Source of the DNA: Mariprofundus sp.
GTDB lineage: Bacteria > Pseudomonadota > Zetaproteobacteria > Mariprofundales > Mariprofundaceae
Direction: 5' to 3'
Assembly: GCA_030951065.1 (NCBI GenBank)
Contig: JAUZQH010000214.1
Coordinates: 1 to 7,159, forward strand
Length of the DNA: 7,159 nt
Under the pieces are notes generated by a model. It had not been told where the DNA came from and made no database searches. It saw nothing but the letters and a program-made list of their open reading frames with translations. Below are positions 1-6,939 of the stretch, piece by piece (position 1 is the first letter of the stretch; every line of letters begins with the position of its first letter). Both the position numbers and the translations under genes were made by a program.

Positions 1-51
1 CGAGGCAGTGAGAATGTCGCGGTGCTGATTGAAAGGGGAAGGCATGGCTGA
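1..51 (+). CDS. folB: C-terminal end of dihydroneopterin aldolase (partial)
   Basis: Only the last 16 codons and a TGA stop are in the window; the gene begins upstream. The visible residues read RGSENVAVLIERGRHG. They resemble the end of FolB proteins, where a conserved tail of the form 'A(R)..NVGVxIER' closes the protein (E. coli FolB has ARAANVGVIIERG). FolB splits 7,8-dihydroneopterin into 6-hydroxymethyl-7,8-dihydropterin and glycolaldehyde, and that product is the substrate of the FolK enzyme encoded next. The TGA at 49-51 lies inside the folK start region, an eight-base overlap that suggests translational coupling. The identification rests on a short tail plus the folB-folK gene order, which is common in bacteria, so it is likely but not certain. 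Confidence 0.62.
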   Translation, partial: RGSENVAVLIERGRHG

Positions 52-466
52 CGTGCTGGTTGGTATGGGCTCCAATATCGAGCCTGAAGATAATTTATTG
101 CGGGCAGCAGCAGCGCTGCGCGCCGAGTTCGGGCATGTGAAATTTTCATCTGTCTATCGCTCGCCGGCAATTGGCATGGATGGCGATGATTTTCTCAATG
201 CCTGTTGCGTATTTCATTCAAACCTCACGCAGTCCGATTTGCGTCGTCGTATGAAAACGCTGGAAGATGCCCAGGGGCGTGATCGCTCCTGCGGTTCATG
301 GAAGCCGCGTACGCTTGATCTGGATATACTGATGTATGATGGCGAGCTGGTGGATGATGAGTTGTATCGGTATGCTCATGCGTTTGTGCCAGCCTCTGAG
401 CTGGTGAAGATCGGAAAATCCGCCCCGTGTACCGGACAATTAACCTCAGTGGGTTTGCGCTTGTAA
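44..466 (+). CDS. folK: 2-amino-4-hydroxy-6-hydroxymethyldihydropteridine pyrophosphokinase (HPPK)
   Basis: This cytoplasmic folate enzyme transfers pyrophosphate from ATP to 6-hydroxymethyl-7,8-dihydropterin, the step before dihydropteroate synthase. The 140-residue protein shows the family landmarks in order: the N-terminal strand VGMGSN (6-11), the YRSPAIG segment (38-44), DDFLNA (48-53) around the pterin pocket, and the signature WKPRTLDLDIL (86-96). In that signature D92 and D94 match the two magnesium-binding aspartates of E. coli HPPK, and R89 an ATP-contacting arginine. The later YAHAFVPASEL (110-120) matches the 'YAHVLxPLAEL' form of the C-terminal part. The ATG at 44 is chosen because GGGGA just upstream (35-39) is a good ribosome binding site; an in-frame TTG at 29 would add five residues that are not conserved. 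At 140 residues it is shorter than the usual 155-165, and the stretch between DLDIL and YAHAF seems to lack several residues. Confidence 0.9.
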   Translation: MADVLVGMGSNIEPEDNLLRAAAALRAEFGHVKFSSVYRSPAIGMDGDDFLNACCVFHSNLTQSDLRRRMKTLEDAQGRDRSCGSWKPRTLDLDILMYDGELVDDELYRYAHAFVPASELVKIGKSAPCTGQLTSVGLRL

Positions 467-488
467 AACGGCCTGATAGCCCTACAAT
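461..488 (+). promoter_or_regulatory. Candidate sigma70 promoter for the pnt operon
   Basis: A -35-like TTGTAA (461-466) and a -10-like TACAAT (483-488) are separated by 16 bases and lie 55 bases upstream of the pntAA start. The -35 box matches consensus at four of six positions and the -10 box at five of six. The -35 box covers the folK stop codon. No terminator is visible between folK and pntAA, so read-through from the folate genes is also possible. The call is pattern-based only. Confidence 0.42.
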
Positions 489-543
489 TCAGCAACCGCT
501 GCGTGTGCATCAGGAAGCGGCCAGACAACCCGGAGAATAATGC

Positions 544-1677
544 ATGTTGATCGCTGTTCCAGCCGAAACACAATCCCATGAAAAACGCGTGGCAGCTACG
601 CCCGAGACGGTGAAGAAGTTCATTGCCGCCGGTTGTGATGTGGTGCTTGAAAAAGGCGCCGGTTCACTCGCCAACTATCCGGACGATGCCTATATCGAAC
701 AGGGCGCTCGTCTGGCCGATGATTTTGTTGCCGCTTGCGCAGATGCCGACCTGGTGTTGAAAGTGAGCCCGCTCAATGCGGACGAACTCACGCATGTTAA
801 ACAGGGGGCGGCAGTGGCCAGTCTGATGGCGCCATTTGGTAATCCGCTATTACAGGATTATGCCGATGTCGGTCTTGCCTGTTTTTGTATGGAAATGATC
901 CCGCGTATTTCGCGGGCGCAGTCGATGGATGTGCTGTCATCGCAGGCTAATATCGCCGGTTACAAATCGGTGTTGCTGGCCATGGAGCATTACCAGCGCT
1001 TTTTCCCCATGCTGATGACGGCTGCCGGGACGGTGCAGCCGGCCAGGGTGCTGGTGATGGGTGCCGGCGTAGCCGGGCTGCAGGCTATTGCTACAGCACG
1101 ACGTATGGGGGCGAGTGTTGAAGCCTTTGATGTGCGTGCTGCGGCCAAAGAACAGGTGGAGAGCCTGGGAGCGAAATTTGTTGAAGTAGCGGCGGATGCT
1201 GATGCCGAAGATGCAAGTGGCTATGCCAAAGAGATGGATGATGACTATAAGCGACGTCAGGCTGAATTGATCGCTGAGCATGCCGCTAAATCGGATGTCA
1301 TTATTACCACAGCATTGATTCCCGGACGGCCAGCCCCTGTATTGATTACCGAAGAAATGGTGCGGAGTATGAAGGCCGGTTCGGTGATTGTTGATATGGC
1401 TGTTGAATCGGGGGGCAACTGCCCGTTGTCCGAGCCGGATGCAGTGGTGGTCAGGCATGGCGTGACACTGGTCGGTATTAGCAATATTCCGGCTCTGATG
1501 GCCACTGATGCCAGTAGCCTGTATGCGCGCAACCTGTTTAATTTTATCTCACCGATGTTGCAGGATGATGGCAGTTTGCAGATTAACCGGGAAGATGAGG
1601 TGGTTGAGGCGGCGCTGTTGTGTGTCGACGGGGAGTTTCTAAAACCTGAACTGCTGTCGAAGGGGGGAGCATCGTGA
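544..1677 (+). CDS. pntAA: NAD(P) transhydrogenase subunit alpha, part 1 (soluble NAD(H)-binding domain I)
   Basis: Domain I binds NAD(H) on the cytoplasmic side and passes hydride to NADP+ held by domain III, driven by proton flow through the membrane part. The 377-residue protein has the alanine dehydrogenase/PNT fold: an N-terminal domain starting MLIAVPAET, the [19 protein letters not shown] block (121-139) whose R121, Q126, D129 and S132 correspond to R127, Q132, D135 and S138 of Rhodospirillum rubrum domain I, and a Rossmann motif GAGVAG (173-178). The mobile loop follows with [15 protein letters not shown] (225-239), then [20 protein letters not shown] (254-273) and the [20 protein letters not shown] segment (279-298). 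It stops after domain I with no membrane helices, so the alpha subunit is split as in R. rubrum, not fused as in E. coli PntA. GGAG at 532-535 supports the ATG at 544. Its stop overlaps the pntAB start (GTGA). Confidence 0.95.
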   Translation: MLIAVPAETQSHEKRVAATPETVKKFIAAGCDVVLEKGAGSLANYPDDAYIEQGARLADDFVAACADADLVLKVSPLNADELTHVKQGAAVASLMAPFGNPLLQDYADVGLACFCMEMIPRISRAQSMDVLSSQANIAGYKSVLLAMEHYQRFFPMLMTAAGTVQPARVLVMGAGVAGLQAIATARRMGASVEAFDVRAAAKEQVESLGAKFVEVAADADAEDASGYAKEMDDDYKRRQAELIAEHAAKSDVIITTALIPGRPAPVLITEEMVRSMKAGSVIVDMAVESGGNCPLSEPDAVVVRHGVTLVGISNIPALMATDASSLYARNLFNFISPMLQDDGSLQINREDEVVEAALLCVDGEFLKPELLSKGGAS

Positions 1678-2006
1678 GTCCAGCCGCTATTGAGCATGTC
1701 GCACAAACGGCGCATGCATCCAGTGTTGATCCGTTTGTGTTTTCATTCACCGTATTTGTGCTGGCGATTATTGTCGGCTACCACGTGGTCTGGACGGTGA
1801 CACCGGCACTGCATACGCCGCTGATGAGTGTTACCAATGCCATCTCCAGTATTATTATTGTCGGCGCACTGCTGGCGGCGGGTCCTGTTGAAATGAGTCT
1901 GGCCACAGTGCTCGGTTTGATTGCAGTGGGGCTTGCAGCTGTGAATATCTTTGGTGGCTTCATGGTGACGCAGCGCATGCTTGCCATGTTCAAAAAACGG
2001 AAATAG
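1674..2006 (+). CDS. pntAB: NAD(P) transhydrogenase subunit alpha, part 2 (small membrane subunit)
   Basis: This 110-residue inner-membrane protein supplies the alpha-subunit part of the proton channel (domain II) and corresponds to the C-terminal membrane helices of fused PntA. Three hydrophobic segments are visible at about residues 20-40, 53-70 and 75-99, with a basic end (FKKRK). The conserved block [19 protein letters not shown] (35-53), followed by [13 protein letters not shown], is diagnostic for this subunit. Translation begins at a GTG whose last two bases are part of the pntAA stop codon, a four-base overlap typical of coupled translation, and a strong purine-rich ribosome binding site (AGGGGGGAG) ends about four bases upstream. 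pntB follows after eight bases. The start is well supported because upstream codons in this frame lie inside pntAA and are not family-like. Confidence 0.94.
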   Translation: MSPAAIEHVAQTAHASSVDPFVFSFTVFVLAIIVGYHVVWTVTPALHTPLMSVTNAISSIIIVGALLAAGPVEMSLATVLGLIAVGLAAVNIFGGFMVTQRMLAMFKKRK

Positions 2007-2014
2007 GGGCGACT

Positions 2015-3415
2015 ATGCTATCAGTCAATATGGTGGCGATGGCCTACCTGCTTGCATCGGTGCTTATTATTTTTGCACTCAAGGGGTTGGCCAGCCCGGA
2101 AACGGCAAGGCGCGGCAATGCGCTGGGTATGCTGGGTATGGGTATAGCCGCACTGGTGACCCTGCAGATGGATGCAGTCCAGAATTATGTCTGGATTGTG
2201 ATAGCGATTACTGTCGGGGGACTGCTTGGCGGTACGGTAGCGCGCAAGGTGCCGATGACACATATGCCGCAAACGGTGGCGTTTATGCACTCGCTGGTTG
2301 GCCTGGCTGCTGTATTGATTGCTGTTTCAGCTTTCATTGATCCGGGGGCCTATGGCATTGCCAATGCTGAAGGCGGTTTGTACATGGCCAGCCGTATTGA
2401 ACTGTTCCTCGGTACGTTTATCGGCGCCATTACATTTACCGCTTCGTTGATTGCTTTCGGTAAATTGCAGGGAATTTTGTCCGGCAAGCCACTGGTGTTT
2501 GGCGGGCAGCATCTGCTGAATCTGGCGCTGGGCATCGTCATGGTCGGGGCTGGTATTATATTCTGCATGAACGAAGCGACATTGCCTTTTATGGTGATGC
2601 TGGGTGTTGCACTGGTTCTGGGAGTGCTGTTGATTGTGCCGATCGGTGGCGCGGATATGCCGGTGATTGTATCCATGCTGAACTCCTATTCGGGTTGGGC
2701 AGCAGCGGGTATCGGTTTCACGCTGGGTAATAATATGCTGATTGTGGCTGGTGCGCTGGTCGGTTCATCCGGCGCAATTCTGTCTTATATTATGTGTAAG
2801 GCGATGAATCGCTCATTAATGAATGTATTACTGGGCGGATTCGGTGGTGACACGGTCGCTGCAAGCGGTGCTGCCGGACAGGTGGCAGATCGTCCTGTCA
2901 AAAGCGGTGCGGCTGAGGATGCGGCGTTCCTGATCAGTAATGCACGTTCGGTGGTGATTGTACCGGGTTATGGTCTGGCGGTGGCTCGTGCTCAGCATGC
3001 ACTGAAAGAGATGGTGGATGAATTGCTGGAGCGGGGTGTGCAGGTGAAGTTTGCTATTCATCCGGTAGCGGGCCGGATGCCGGGTCACATGAATGTGTTG
3101 CTGGCAGAGGCTGACGTGCCCTATGATATTGTGTTCGAAATGGATGAAATCAATTCTGAATTTGCCGATACTGATGTGGCGCTGGTGATAGGTGCCAATG
3201 ATGTGACGAATCCGTCGGCCAAAACAGACCCGTCGAGTCCGATATACGGAATGCCGATTCTGGAGGTGTCCAAGGCAGAGCATGTGATTGTCATCAAGCG
3301 TTCTCTGTCACCGGGCTATGCCGGACTGGATAATGATTTGTTCTATATGGACAAAACCATGATGTTGTTTTCGGATGCCAAGCAGGCATGTGAATCAATC
3401 AAGCAGGCGCTTTGA
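2015..3415 (+). CDS. pntB: NAD(P) transhydrogenase subunit beta (membrane domain II plus NADP(H)-binding domain III)
   Basis: PntB completes the proton channel and carries the NADP(H) site; with PntAA and PntAB it forms the complex that reduces NADP+ with NADH using the proton-motive force. The 466 residues match the usual length (about 460-480). Hydrophobic helices fill roughly residues 1-275. MPQTVAFMHSLVGLAAV (84-100) contains H92, equivalent to the channel histidine of E. coli PntB (His91). Domain III follows a polar linker (about 283-302) and shows PGYGLAVARAQ (317-327), the dinucleotide-binding turn, then FAIHPVAGRMPGHMNVLLAE (346-365), VIGANDVTNP (391-400) whose D396 matches the conserved aspartate near NADP(H), and IKRSLSPGYAGLDNDLF (427-443). 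The start ATG at 2015 has AGGGG at 2005-2009, five bases away, overlapping the pntAB stop. No key residue is missing. Confidence 0.96.
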   Translation: MLSVNMVAMAYLLASVLIIFALKGLASPETARRGNALGMLGMGIAALVTLQMDAVQNYVWIVIAITVGGLLGGTVARKVPMTHMPQTVAFMHSLVGLAAVLIAVSAFIDPGAYGIANAEGGLYMASRIELFLGTFIGAITFTASLIAFGKLQGILSGKPLVFGGQHLLNLALGIVMVGAGIIFCMNEATLPFMVMLGVALVLGVLLIVPIGGADMPVIVSMLNSYSGWAAAGIGFTLGNNMLIVAGALVGSSGAILSYIMCKAMNRSLMNVLLGGFGGDTVAASGAAGQVADRPVKSGAAEDAAFLISNARSVVIVPGYGLAVARAQHALKEMVDELLERGVQVKFAIHPVAGRMPGHMNVLLAEADVPYDIVFEMDEINSEFADTDVALVIGANDVTNPSAKTDPSSPIYGMPILEVSKAEHVIVIKRSLSPGYAGLDNDLFYMDKTMMLFSDAKQACESIKQAL

Positions 3416-3498
3416 GGGTAGGTTGAAAACTCAGAGGTCCCGAGTGCTCCATGGTCGGGCTTGATGTTATGAGCAGGGATGTGCTTGTTCAGAGAGCT

Positions 3499-3532
3499 CT
3501 TGATATCAATTATCGCGAACTATCAGGTTTTT
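3499..3532 (+). terminator. Weak candidate Rho-independent terminator after the pnt operon
   Basis: CTTGATA (3499-3505) can pair with TATCAGG (3521-3527), seven pairs including one T-G wobble, across a 15-base loop, and five T residues follow directly (3528-3532). It sits 84 bases after the pntB stop and ahead of the str promoter, a sensible place to end the pnt transcript. The stem is AT-rich and the loop long, so its strength is doubtful and termination could instead be Rho-dependent. Confidence 0.28.
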
Positions 3533-3768
3533 AGGGGTTTGTTTTTAAATCTCCCGCCAGTTTGTCTTTGTAGCGCGCCTGAGTCGCTTGTTTTAGCAGC
3601 CGGCACGGTCGCGAGATCTGTTATTCGGCTTGGATGACTTCGGTTTTGAGCCAGATTTATGGCGTTGTTATGCGTGATCTGGGCGGTAAGGGGTTATTCA
3701 TATCCGCGTGTTCATTTTCACAAATGATTGTTGTTGTAGCAAGGTAGTTGATAGATGTTTAAAAGCTG

Positions 3769-3797
3769 TTGACAGTCATATTGGCCGACACTATGGT
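3769..3797 (+). promoter_or_regulatory. Main sigma70-type promoter of the str operon
   Basis: A perfect -35 box TTGACA (3769-3774) and a -10 box TATGGT (3792-3797, four of six matches) are separated by the optimal 17 bases. An A/T-rich stretch just upstream (about 3749-3766) could serve as an UP element. Transcription would begin near 3803-3805, leaving a leader of about 65 bases before rpsL. The bases between the -10 box and the predicted start (TCGCGA) are GC-rich, the type of discriminator associated with stringent (ppGpp) control of ribosomal operons; that regulatory role is inferred. Confidence 0.75.
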
Positions 3798-3868
3798 TCG
3801 CGACCCTTCGCCGGGGCTCCGTTTTTTGACGGCAGTTCAGCGTAGTGAAAGCTAGAGATGAGGTAACA

Positions 3869-4240
3869 ATGCCAACAGTCAACCAGTTGATTCGCAAGCC
3901 GCGCAAGGACAAGCGCAAGATTAATAAAGTTCCTGCCCTGCAGGCTTGCCCGCAGCGTCGCGGTGTATGTACGCGTGTATATACCACGACACCTAAAAAG
4001 CCGAACTCGGCCCTGCGTAAAGTGGCCCGTGTGCGTCTGACCAACGGCATGGAAGTTACGGCTTACATTCCAGGTGAAGGACACAAGCTTCAGGAACATT
4101 CCGTGGTGTTGATTCGCGGCGGTCGTGTAAAGGATTTGCCGGGTGTGCGTTATCATATCCTGCGTGGTGTGTTGGATACTACGGGTGTTGAGGGTCGTAA
4201 GCAGGCTCGCTCGAAGTATGGCGCCAAGCGTCCCAAGTAA
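3869..4240 (+). CDS. rpsL: 30S ribosomal protein S12
   Basis: S12 sits at the decoding centre of the small subunit and helps monitor codon-anticodon pairing. The 123-residue protein begins [12 protein letters not shown] and is full length. It shows the two conserved loops that touch 16S r[21 protein letters not shown] (40-57) and [16 protein letters not shown] (81-96). K43 and K88 are the wild-type lysines at positions where substitutions give streptomycin resistance in other bacteria, so no resistance allele is seen. D89 in KDLPG is the aspartate that RimO methylthiolates in E. coli. ATG at 3869 is chosen over an in-frame GTG at 3845, since all S12 proteins begin near MPT(I/V)NQL and a GAGG ribosome binding site lies at 3860-3863. 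It is the first gene of the str operon; rpsG follows after 20 bases. Confidence 0.98.
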   Translation: MPTVNQLIRKPRKDKRKINKVPALQACPQRRGVCTRVYTTTPKKPNSALRKVARVRLTNGMEVTAYIPGEGHKLQEHSVVLIRGGRVKDLPGVRYHILRGVLDTTGVEGRKQARSKYGAKRPK

Positions 4241-4260
4241 GACAAGAGAGGAATAGACAG

Positions 4261-4731
4261 ATGCCACGTAAAGGACCAGCCCCCCGTCGCCCGATTGTTC
4301 CGGATGCGAAATTTGGTGATACCAGAGTTTCCACCGTTGTGAACAAGGTGATGCTTGATGGAAAAAAGAATATTGCGGAAGCTATTGTTTATGATGCCAT
4401 GGATATAGCATCCCAGAAGACCGGTGCCGAGCCGCTGGCTGCATTGCATAATGCGCTTGAGGCAGTGCGTCCTCAGGTTGAGGTTAAGTCCCGCCGCGTG
4501 GGTGGTGCGACTTATCAGGTTCCGATCGAAGTGTCTGATCGCCGTCAGCAGTCATTGGCTGTGCGTTGGCTGGTAGAGTATTCCCGTAATCGTTCGGAGC
4601 ATACTATGGCTGAGCGTTTGGGTAATGAAATAGCTGATGCTGTTAGTGAGCGTGGCGGTGCTTATAAGAAACGTGATGAGACCCATCGCATGGCCGAGGC
4701 TAACAAGGCATTTTCTCACTTCCGTTGGTAA
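4261..4731 (+). CDS. rpsG: 30S ribosomal protein S7
   Basis: S7 is a primary 16S rRNA-binding protein that starts assembly of the 30S head and lies by the E site. The 156 residues match the standard bacterial length. The N-terminus [15 protein letters not shown], the [19 protein letters not shown] segment (30-48), the beta-hairpin [19 protein letters not shown] (73-91), the [10 protein letters not shown] helix (102-111) and the C-terminal [20 protein letters not shown] (137-156) are all family landmarks. The ribosome binding site AGAGAGGA (4245-4252) is eight bases before the ATG. The gap to rpsL is only 20 bases, while in E. coli a longer rpsL-rpsG spacer is the site where S7 represses its own operon; that arrangement cannot be present here in the same form. 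Confidence 0.98.
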   Translation: MPRKGPAPRRPIVPDAKFGDTRVSTVVNKVMLDGKKNIAEAIVYDAMDIASQKTGAEPLAALHNALEAVRPQVEVKSRRVGGATYQVPIEVSDRRQQSLAVRWLVEYSRNRSEHTMAERLGNEIADAVSERGGAYKKRDETHRMAEANKAFSHFRW

Positions 4732-4739
4732 GTGGTTTT

Positions 4740-4761
4740 GCCGTAGTTTAAAGGCTACGGC
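4740..4761 (+). promoter_or_regulatory. 7-bp stem-loop in the rpsG-fusA gap
   Basis: GCCGTAG (4740-4746) and CTACGGC (4755-4761) form a perfect seven-pair stem with an eight-base loop, starting nine bases after the rpsG stop. No T run follows it, so it is not a standard terminator. It may be a processing site, a 3'-end stabiliser for the rpsL-rpsG message, or a protein-binding element. It lies ahead of the candidate internal promoter, which fits a boundary between the ribosomal-protein and elongation-factor parts of the operon. Confidence 0.5.
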
Positions 4762-4796
4762 TGATTGGGTCGAAAGGCTCGGATAGTATTAAAAGT

Positions 4797-4827
4797 TTAA
4801 CAGTAAAAGAGATAGTTCTTTTATAAT
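4797..4827 (+). promoter_or_regulatory. Candidate internal promoter for fusA-tuf
   Basis: A perfect -10 box TATAAT (4822-4827) has a -35-like TTAACA (4797-4802, five of six matches) 19 bases upstream. That spacer is two bases longer than ideal and would weaken it. The surrounding sequence is strongly A/T-rich. A seven-pair inverted repeat, TAAAAGA (4804-4810) / TCTTTTA (4817-4823), fills the spacer and touches the -10 box. The predicted start near 4834 leaves a very short leader with the fusA ribosome binding site almost at once. A separate promoter here would allow extra EF-G and EF-Tu. Confidence 0.5.
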
Positions 4828-4850
4828 TTGATGGACGAAGGAGTAGCGAC

Positions 4851-6929
4851 GTGGCTCGTAAAACACCGCTGGAACGTGTGCGCAATATCGGCATTATGGC
4901 TCATATTGACGCTGGTAAAACAACAACGACTGAGCGTGTCCTGTTCTATACGGGCGTGAGCCACAAGATCGGTGAAGTGCACGATGGCGCTGCCACCATG
5001 GACTGGATGGAGCAGGAGCAGGAGCGTGGAATCACGATCACTTCAGCTGCTACGACCTGTACCTGGGATAACCATCAAATTAATATTATTGACACTCCCG
5101 GCCATGTGGACTTTACCATTGAGGTTGAGCGTTCTCTGCGTGTGCTTGATGGTGCTGTCGGCGTGTTTTGTGCTGTGGGTGGTGTTCAGCCGCAGTCAGA
5201 AACAGTCTGGCGCCAGGCAGATCGTTACGGTGTTCCCCGTATTGCTTTTGTAAACAAGATGGATCGTACAGGTGCTGATTTCTTCAACGTGGTTGACGAG
5301 ATTCGGGAGCGCCTGGGTCACAATGCAGTAGCTCTGAATATTCCTATCGGGGCGGAAGAAGGTTTCCAGGGTGTGGTTGATCTGGTTTCCATGAAAGCGA
5401 TTGTCTGGAAAGATGAAGCCATGGGTGCGATGTACGATGTCATCGATATCCCGGAAGATCTGCAGGAAATTGCTGAACAGCGGCGTGAATTGTTGCTCGA
5501 TGCGGTGCTGGTTAATGATGAAGAGCTGATGATGGCCTATCTTGAAGGCGAAGCGATTGATCAGGATGCGCTGAAGGCATGTATTCGTAAGTCTGTGCTG
5601 GATATTAGCGTGATTCCTGTCCTGTGCGGTACTGCATTTAAAAACAAGGGCGTACAGACATTACTGGATGCAGTGGTTGATTACATGCCTGCGCCGGTGG
5701 ATGTGCCTGCCATTAAAGGTGTTAATCCGGATACAGAAGCCGATGATGAGCGTCACTCCTCTGATGATGAGCCGTTTTCTGCACTGGCATTTAAGGTCAT
5801 GACTGATCCGTTCGTAGGTACGCTGACTTTCTTCCGTGTTTATTCAGGTGTGGCCGAGGCCGGTTCCTATGTGATTAACTCGACCAAGAACAAGAAAGAG
5901 CGACTGGGTCGTATTCTGCAGATGCATGCCAATGAGCGTTCCGAGATCAAGGAAGTGCGCGCAGGCGATATCGCCGCTGCAGTTGGCCTGAAGGCAACCA
6001 CAACCGGTGATACGCTGTGTACCCCTGATGCACCAATTATTCTGGAGCGCATGGAGTTCCCCGAGCCGGTGATTTCCGTGGCAATCGAGCCTAAAACCAA
6101 GGCGGACCAGGAAAAAATGGGCGTCGCTCTGGCACGTCTGGCGGCAGAGGATCCGTCATTCCGTGTGCGTACAGATGAAGAAACCGGACAGACTATTATT
6201 TCCGGTATGGGTGAATTGCACCTGGAGATTCTTGTCGATCGCATGCGTCGTGAGTTCAATGTTGATGCCAATGTAGGTAAGCCTCAGGTGGCTTATCGTG
6301 AGACGATTCGTTCAGCGACCAAAGCGGAAGGCAAATTTGTGCGTCAGTCCGGTGGCCGTGGTCAGTATGGCCATTGCTGGCTGGAAATTGAGCCTTTGGA
6401 AGCCGGTGCCGGCTTCGAATTTGTGGATAAAATCACCGGTGGTGCTATTCCGCGTGAATATATTCCTGCTGTGGGCAAAGGCTGTGAAGAAGCTATGGCC
6501 AACGGTGTGCTTGCCGGCTATCCGATGGTAGATATCAGGGCGACTGTGGTTGATGGTTCCTACCATGATGTCGATTCCAACGAGATGGCTTTCAAGGTGG
6601 CTGGTTCCATGGGCTTCCGCAAGGGTTGTCTGGAAGCCAATCCGGTAATTCTTGAGCCGATGATGGAAGTCGAAGTGGTGACGCCAGAAGACTATATGGG
6701 CGACATCGTGGGTGACTTGAACCGTCGTCGTGGTCGTGTGCTGGGTATGGAAGATCGTTCCGGTGTCAAGGTGGTTGAGGCAGAAGTGCCGTTGTCCGAA
6801 ATGTTCGGTTATTCGACCAACGTCCGTTCAATGTCACAGGGGCGTGCAACATACACCATGCAGTTCAAGCATTATGAAGAAGTTCCAAAGAATATCGCGA
6901 TGGAAATCATTGCGGCAGTTAAGGGTTAA
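4851..6929 (+). CDS. fusA: Translation elongation factor G
   Basis: EF-G is the GTPase that moves tRNAs and mRNA through the ribosome after peptide transfer and, with RRF, splits ribosomes for recycling. The 692 residues match canonical EF-G. The G domain has AHIDAGKTT (17-25, G1), [11 protein letters not shown] (59-69, switch I/G2), DTPGHVDF (81-88, G3, with catalytic H85), NKMD (135-138, G4) and the G5 element CGTAF (259-263). Domain II follows around [19 protein letters not shown] (307-325), and domain III contains [10 protein letters not shown] (451-460). Domain IV carries the tip loop [14 protein letters not shown] (568-581), with H572 at the position that reaches the decoding centre, and domain V ends the protein. 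The GTG start has a strong AAGGAG (4838-4843) seven bases upstream and gives the expected [12 protein letters not shown]. It lies 119 bases after rpsG and 10 bases before tuf. It appears to be the standard translocation-type EF-G with nothing missing. Confidence 0.98.
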   Translation: MARKTPLERVRNIGIMAHIDAGKTTTTERVLFYTGVSHKIGEVHDGAATMDWMEQEQERGITITSAATTCTWDNHQINIIDTPGHVDFTIEVERSLRVLDGAVGVFCAVGGVQPQSETVWRQADRYGVPRIAFVNKMDRTGADFFNVVDEIRERLGHNAVALNIPIGAEEGFQGVVDLVSMKAIVWKDEAMGAMYDVIDIPEDLQEIAEQRRELLLDAVLVNDEELMMAYLEGEAIDQDALKACIRKSVLDISVIPVLCGTAFKNKGVQTLLDAVVDYMPAPVDVPAIKGVNPDTEADDERHSSDDEPFSALAFKVMTDPFVGTLTFFRVYSGVAEAGSYVINSTKNKKERLGRILQMHANERSEIKEVRAGDIAAAVGLKATTTGDTLCTPDAPIILERMEFPEPVISVAIEPKTKADQEKMGVALARLAAEDPSFRVRTDEETGQTIISGMGELHLEILVDRMRREFNVDANVGKPQVAYRETIRSATKAEGKFVRQSGGRGQYGHCWLEIEPLEAGAGFEFVDKITGGAIPREYIPAVGKGCEEAMANGVLAGYPMVDIRATVVDGSYHDVDSNEMAFKVAGSMGFRKGCLEANPVILEPMMEVEVVTPEDYMGDIVGDLNRRRGRVLGMEDRSGVKVVEAEVPLSEMFGYSTNVRSMSQGRATYTMQFKHYEEVPKNIAMEIIAAVKG

Positions 6930-6939
6930 GGAGTAAATC

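Larger units (their letters stand above)
3416..3868 (+). other. 453-base intergenic region between pntB and rpsL
   Basis: No convincing gene or RNA gene is visible. The first part has a short inverted repeat CCCGA (3439-3443) / TCGGG (3455-3459) with an 11-base loop and no following T run. Two adjacent palindromes follow, AGAGCTCT (3493-3500) and TTGATATCAA (3500-3509), then the T-rich stretch around 3528-3546. A 27-codon open frame (3451-3534) has no ribosome binding site and no recognised product. The hexamer TCGCGA occurs three times in the gap (3513, 3609-3614 region, 3798). The last 100 bases hold the str operon promoter and leader. The middle (about 3550-3740) shows nothing I can interpret. 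Confidence 0.8.

Noticed and set aside
937..1715. Long minus-strand open frames (173 and 152 codons) opposite pntAA
   Set aside because: They are antisense shadows of a clearly coding + strand gene, with compositions unlike real proteins and no recognisable motif.
1981..2340. A 119-codon + strand frame overlapping the start of pntB
   Set aside because: It is the +1-type shadow of pntB; the pntB frame carries all conserved transhydrogenase residues.
3439..3459. CCCGA/TCGGG inverted repeat as the pnt terminator
   Set aside because: Only five pairs, an 11-base loop and no T run afterwards; kept only as a note in the intergenic entry.
3451..3534. A 27-codon open frame (MVGLDVMSRD...) in the pntB-rpsL gap as a leader peptide
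   Set aside because: No ribosome binding site precedes the ATG, no run of regulatory codons is present, and it lies about 270 bases before the str promoter.
3575..3660. Possible tRNA or small structured RNA in the GC-rich part of the gap
   Set aside because: No cloverleaf arms, no TTCGA-type T loop and no CCA end could be found; the only stem seen (GGCTT/GAGCC) is five pairs long.
3845..3868. GTG start at 3845 adding eight residues to S12
   Set aside because: S12 begins at MPTVNQL throughout bacteria, and the GAGG site at 3860-3863 fits the ATG at 3869.
3718..4267. Minus-strand open frames opposite rpsL and its leader
   Set aside because: They are shadows of the S12 gene; the translations show no family features and lack ribosome binding sites.
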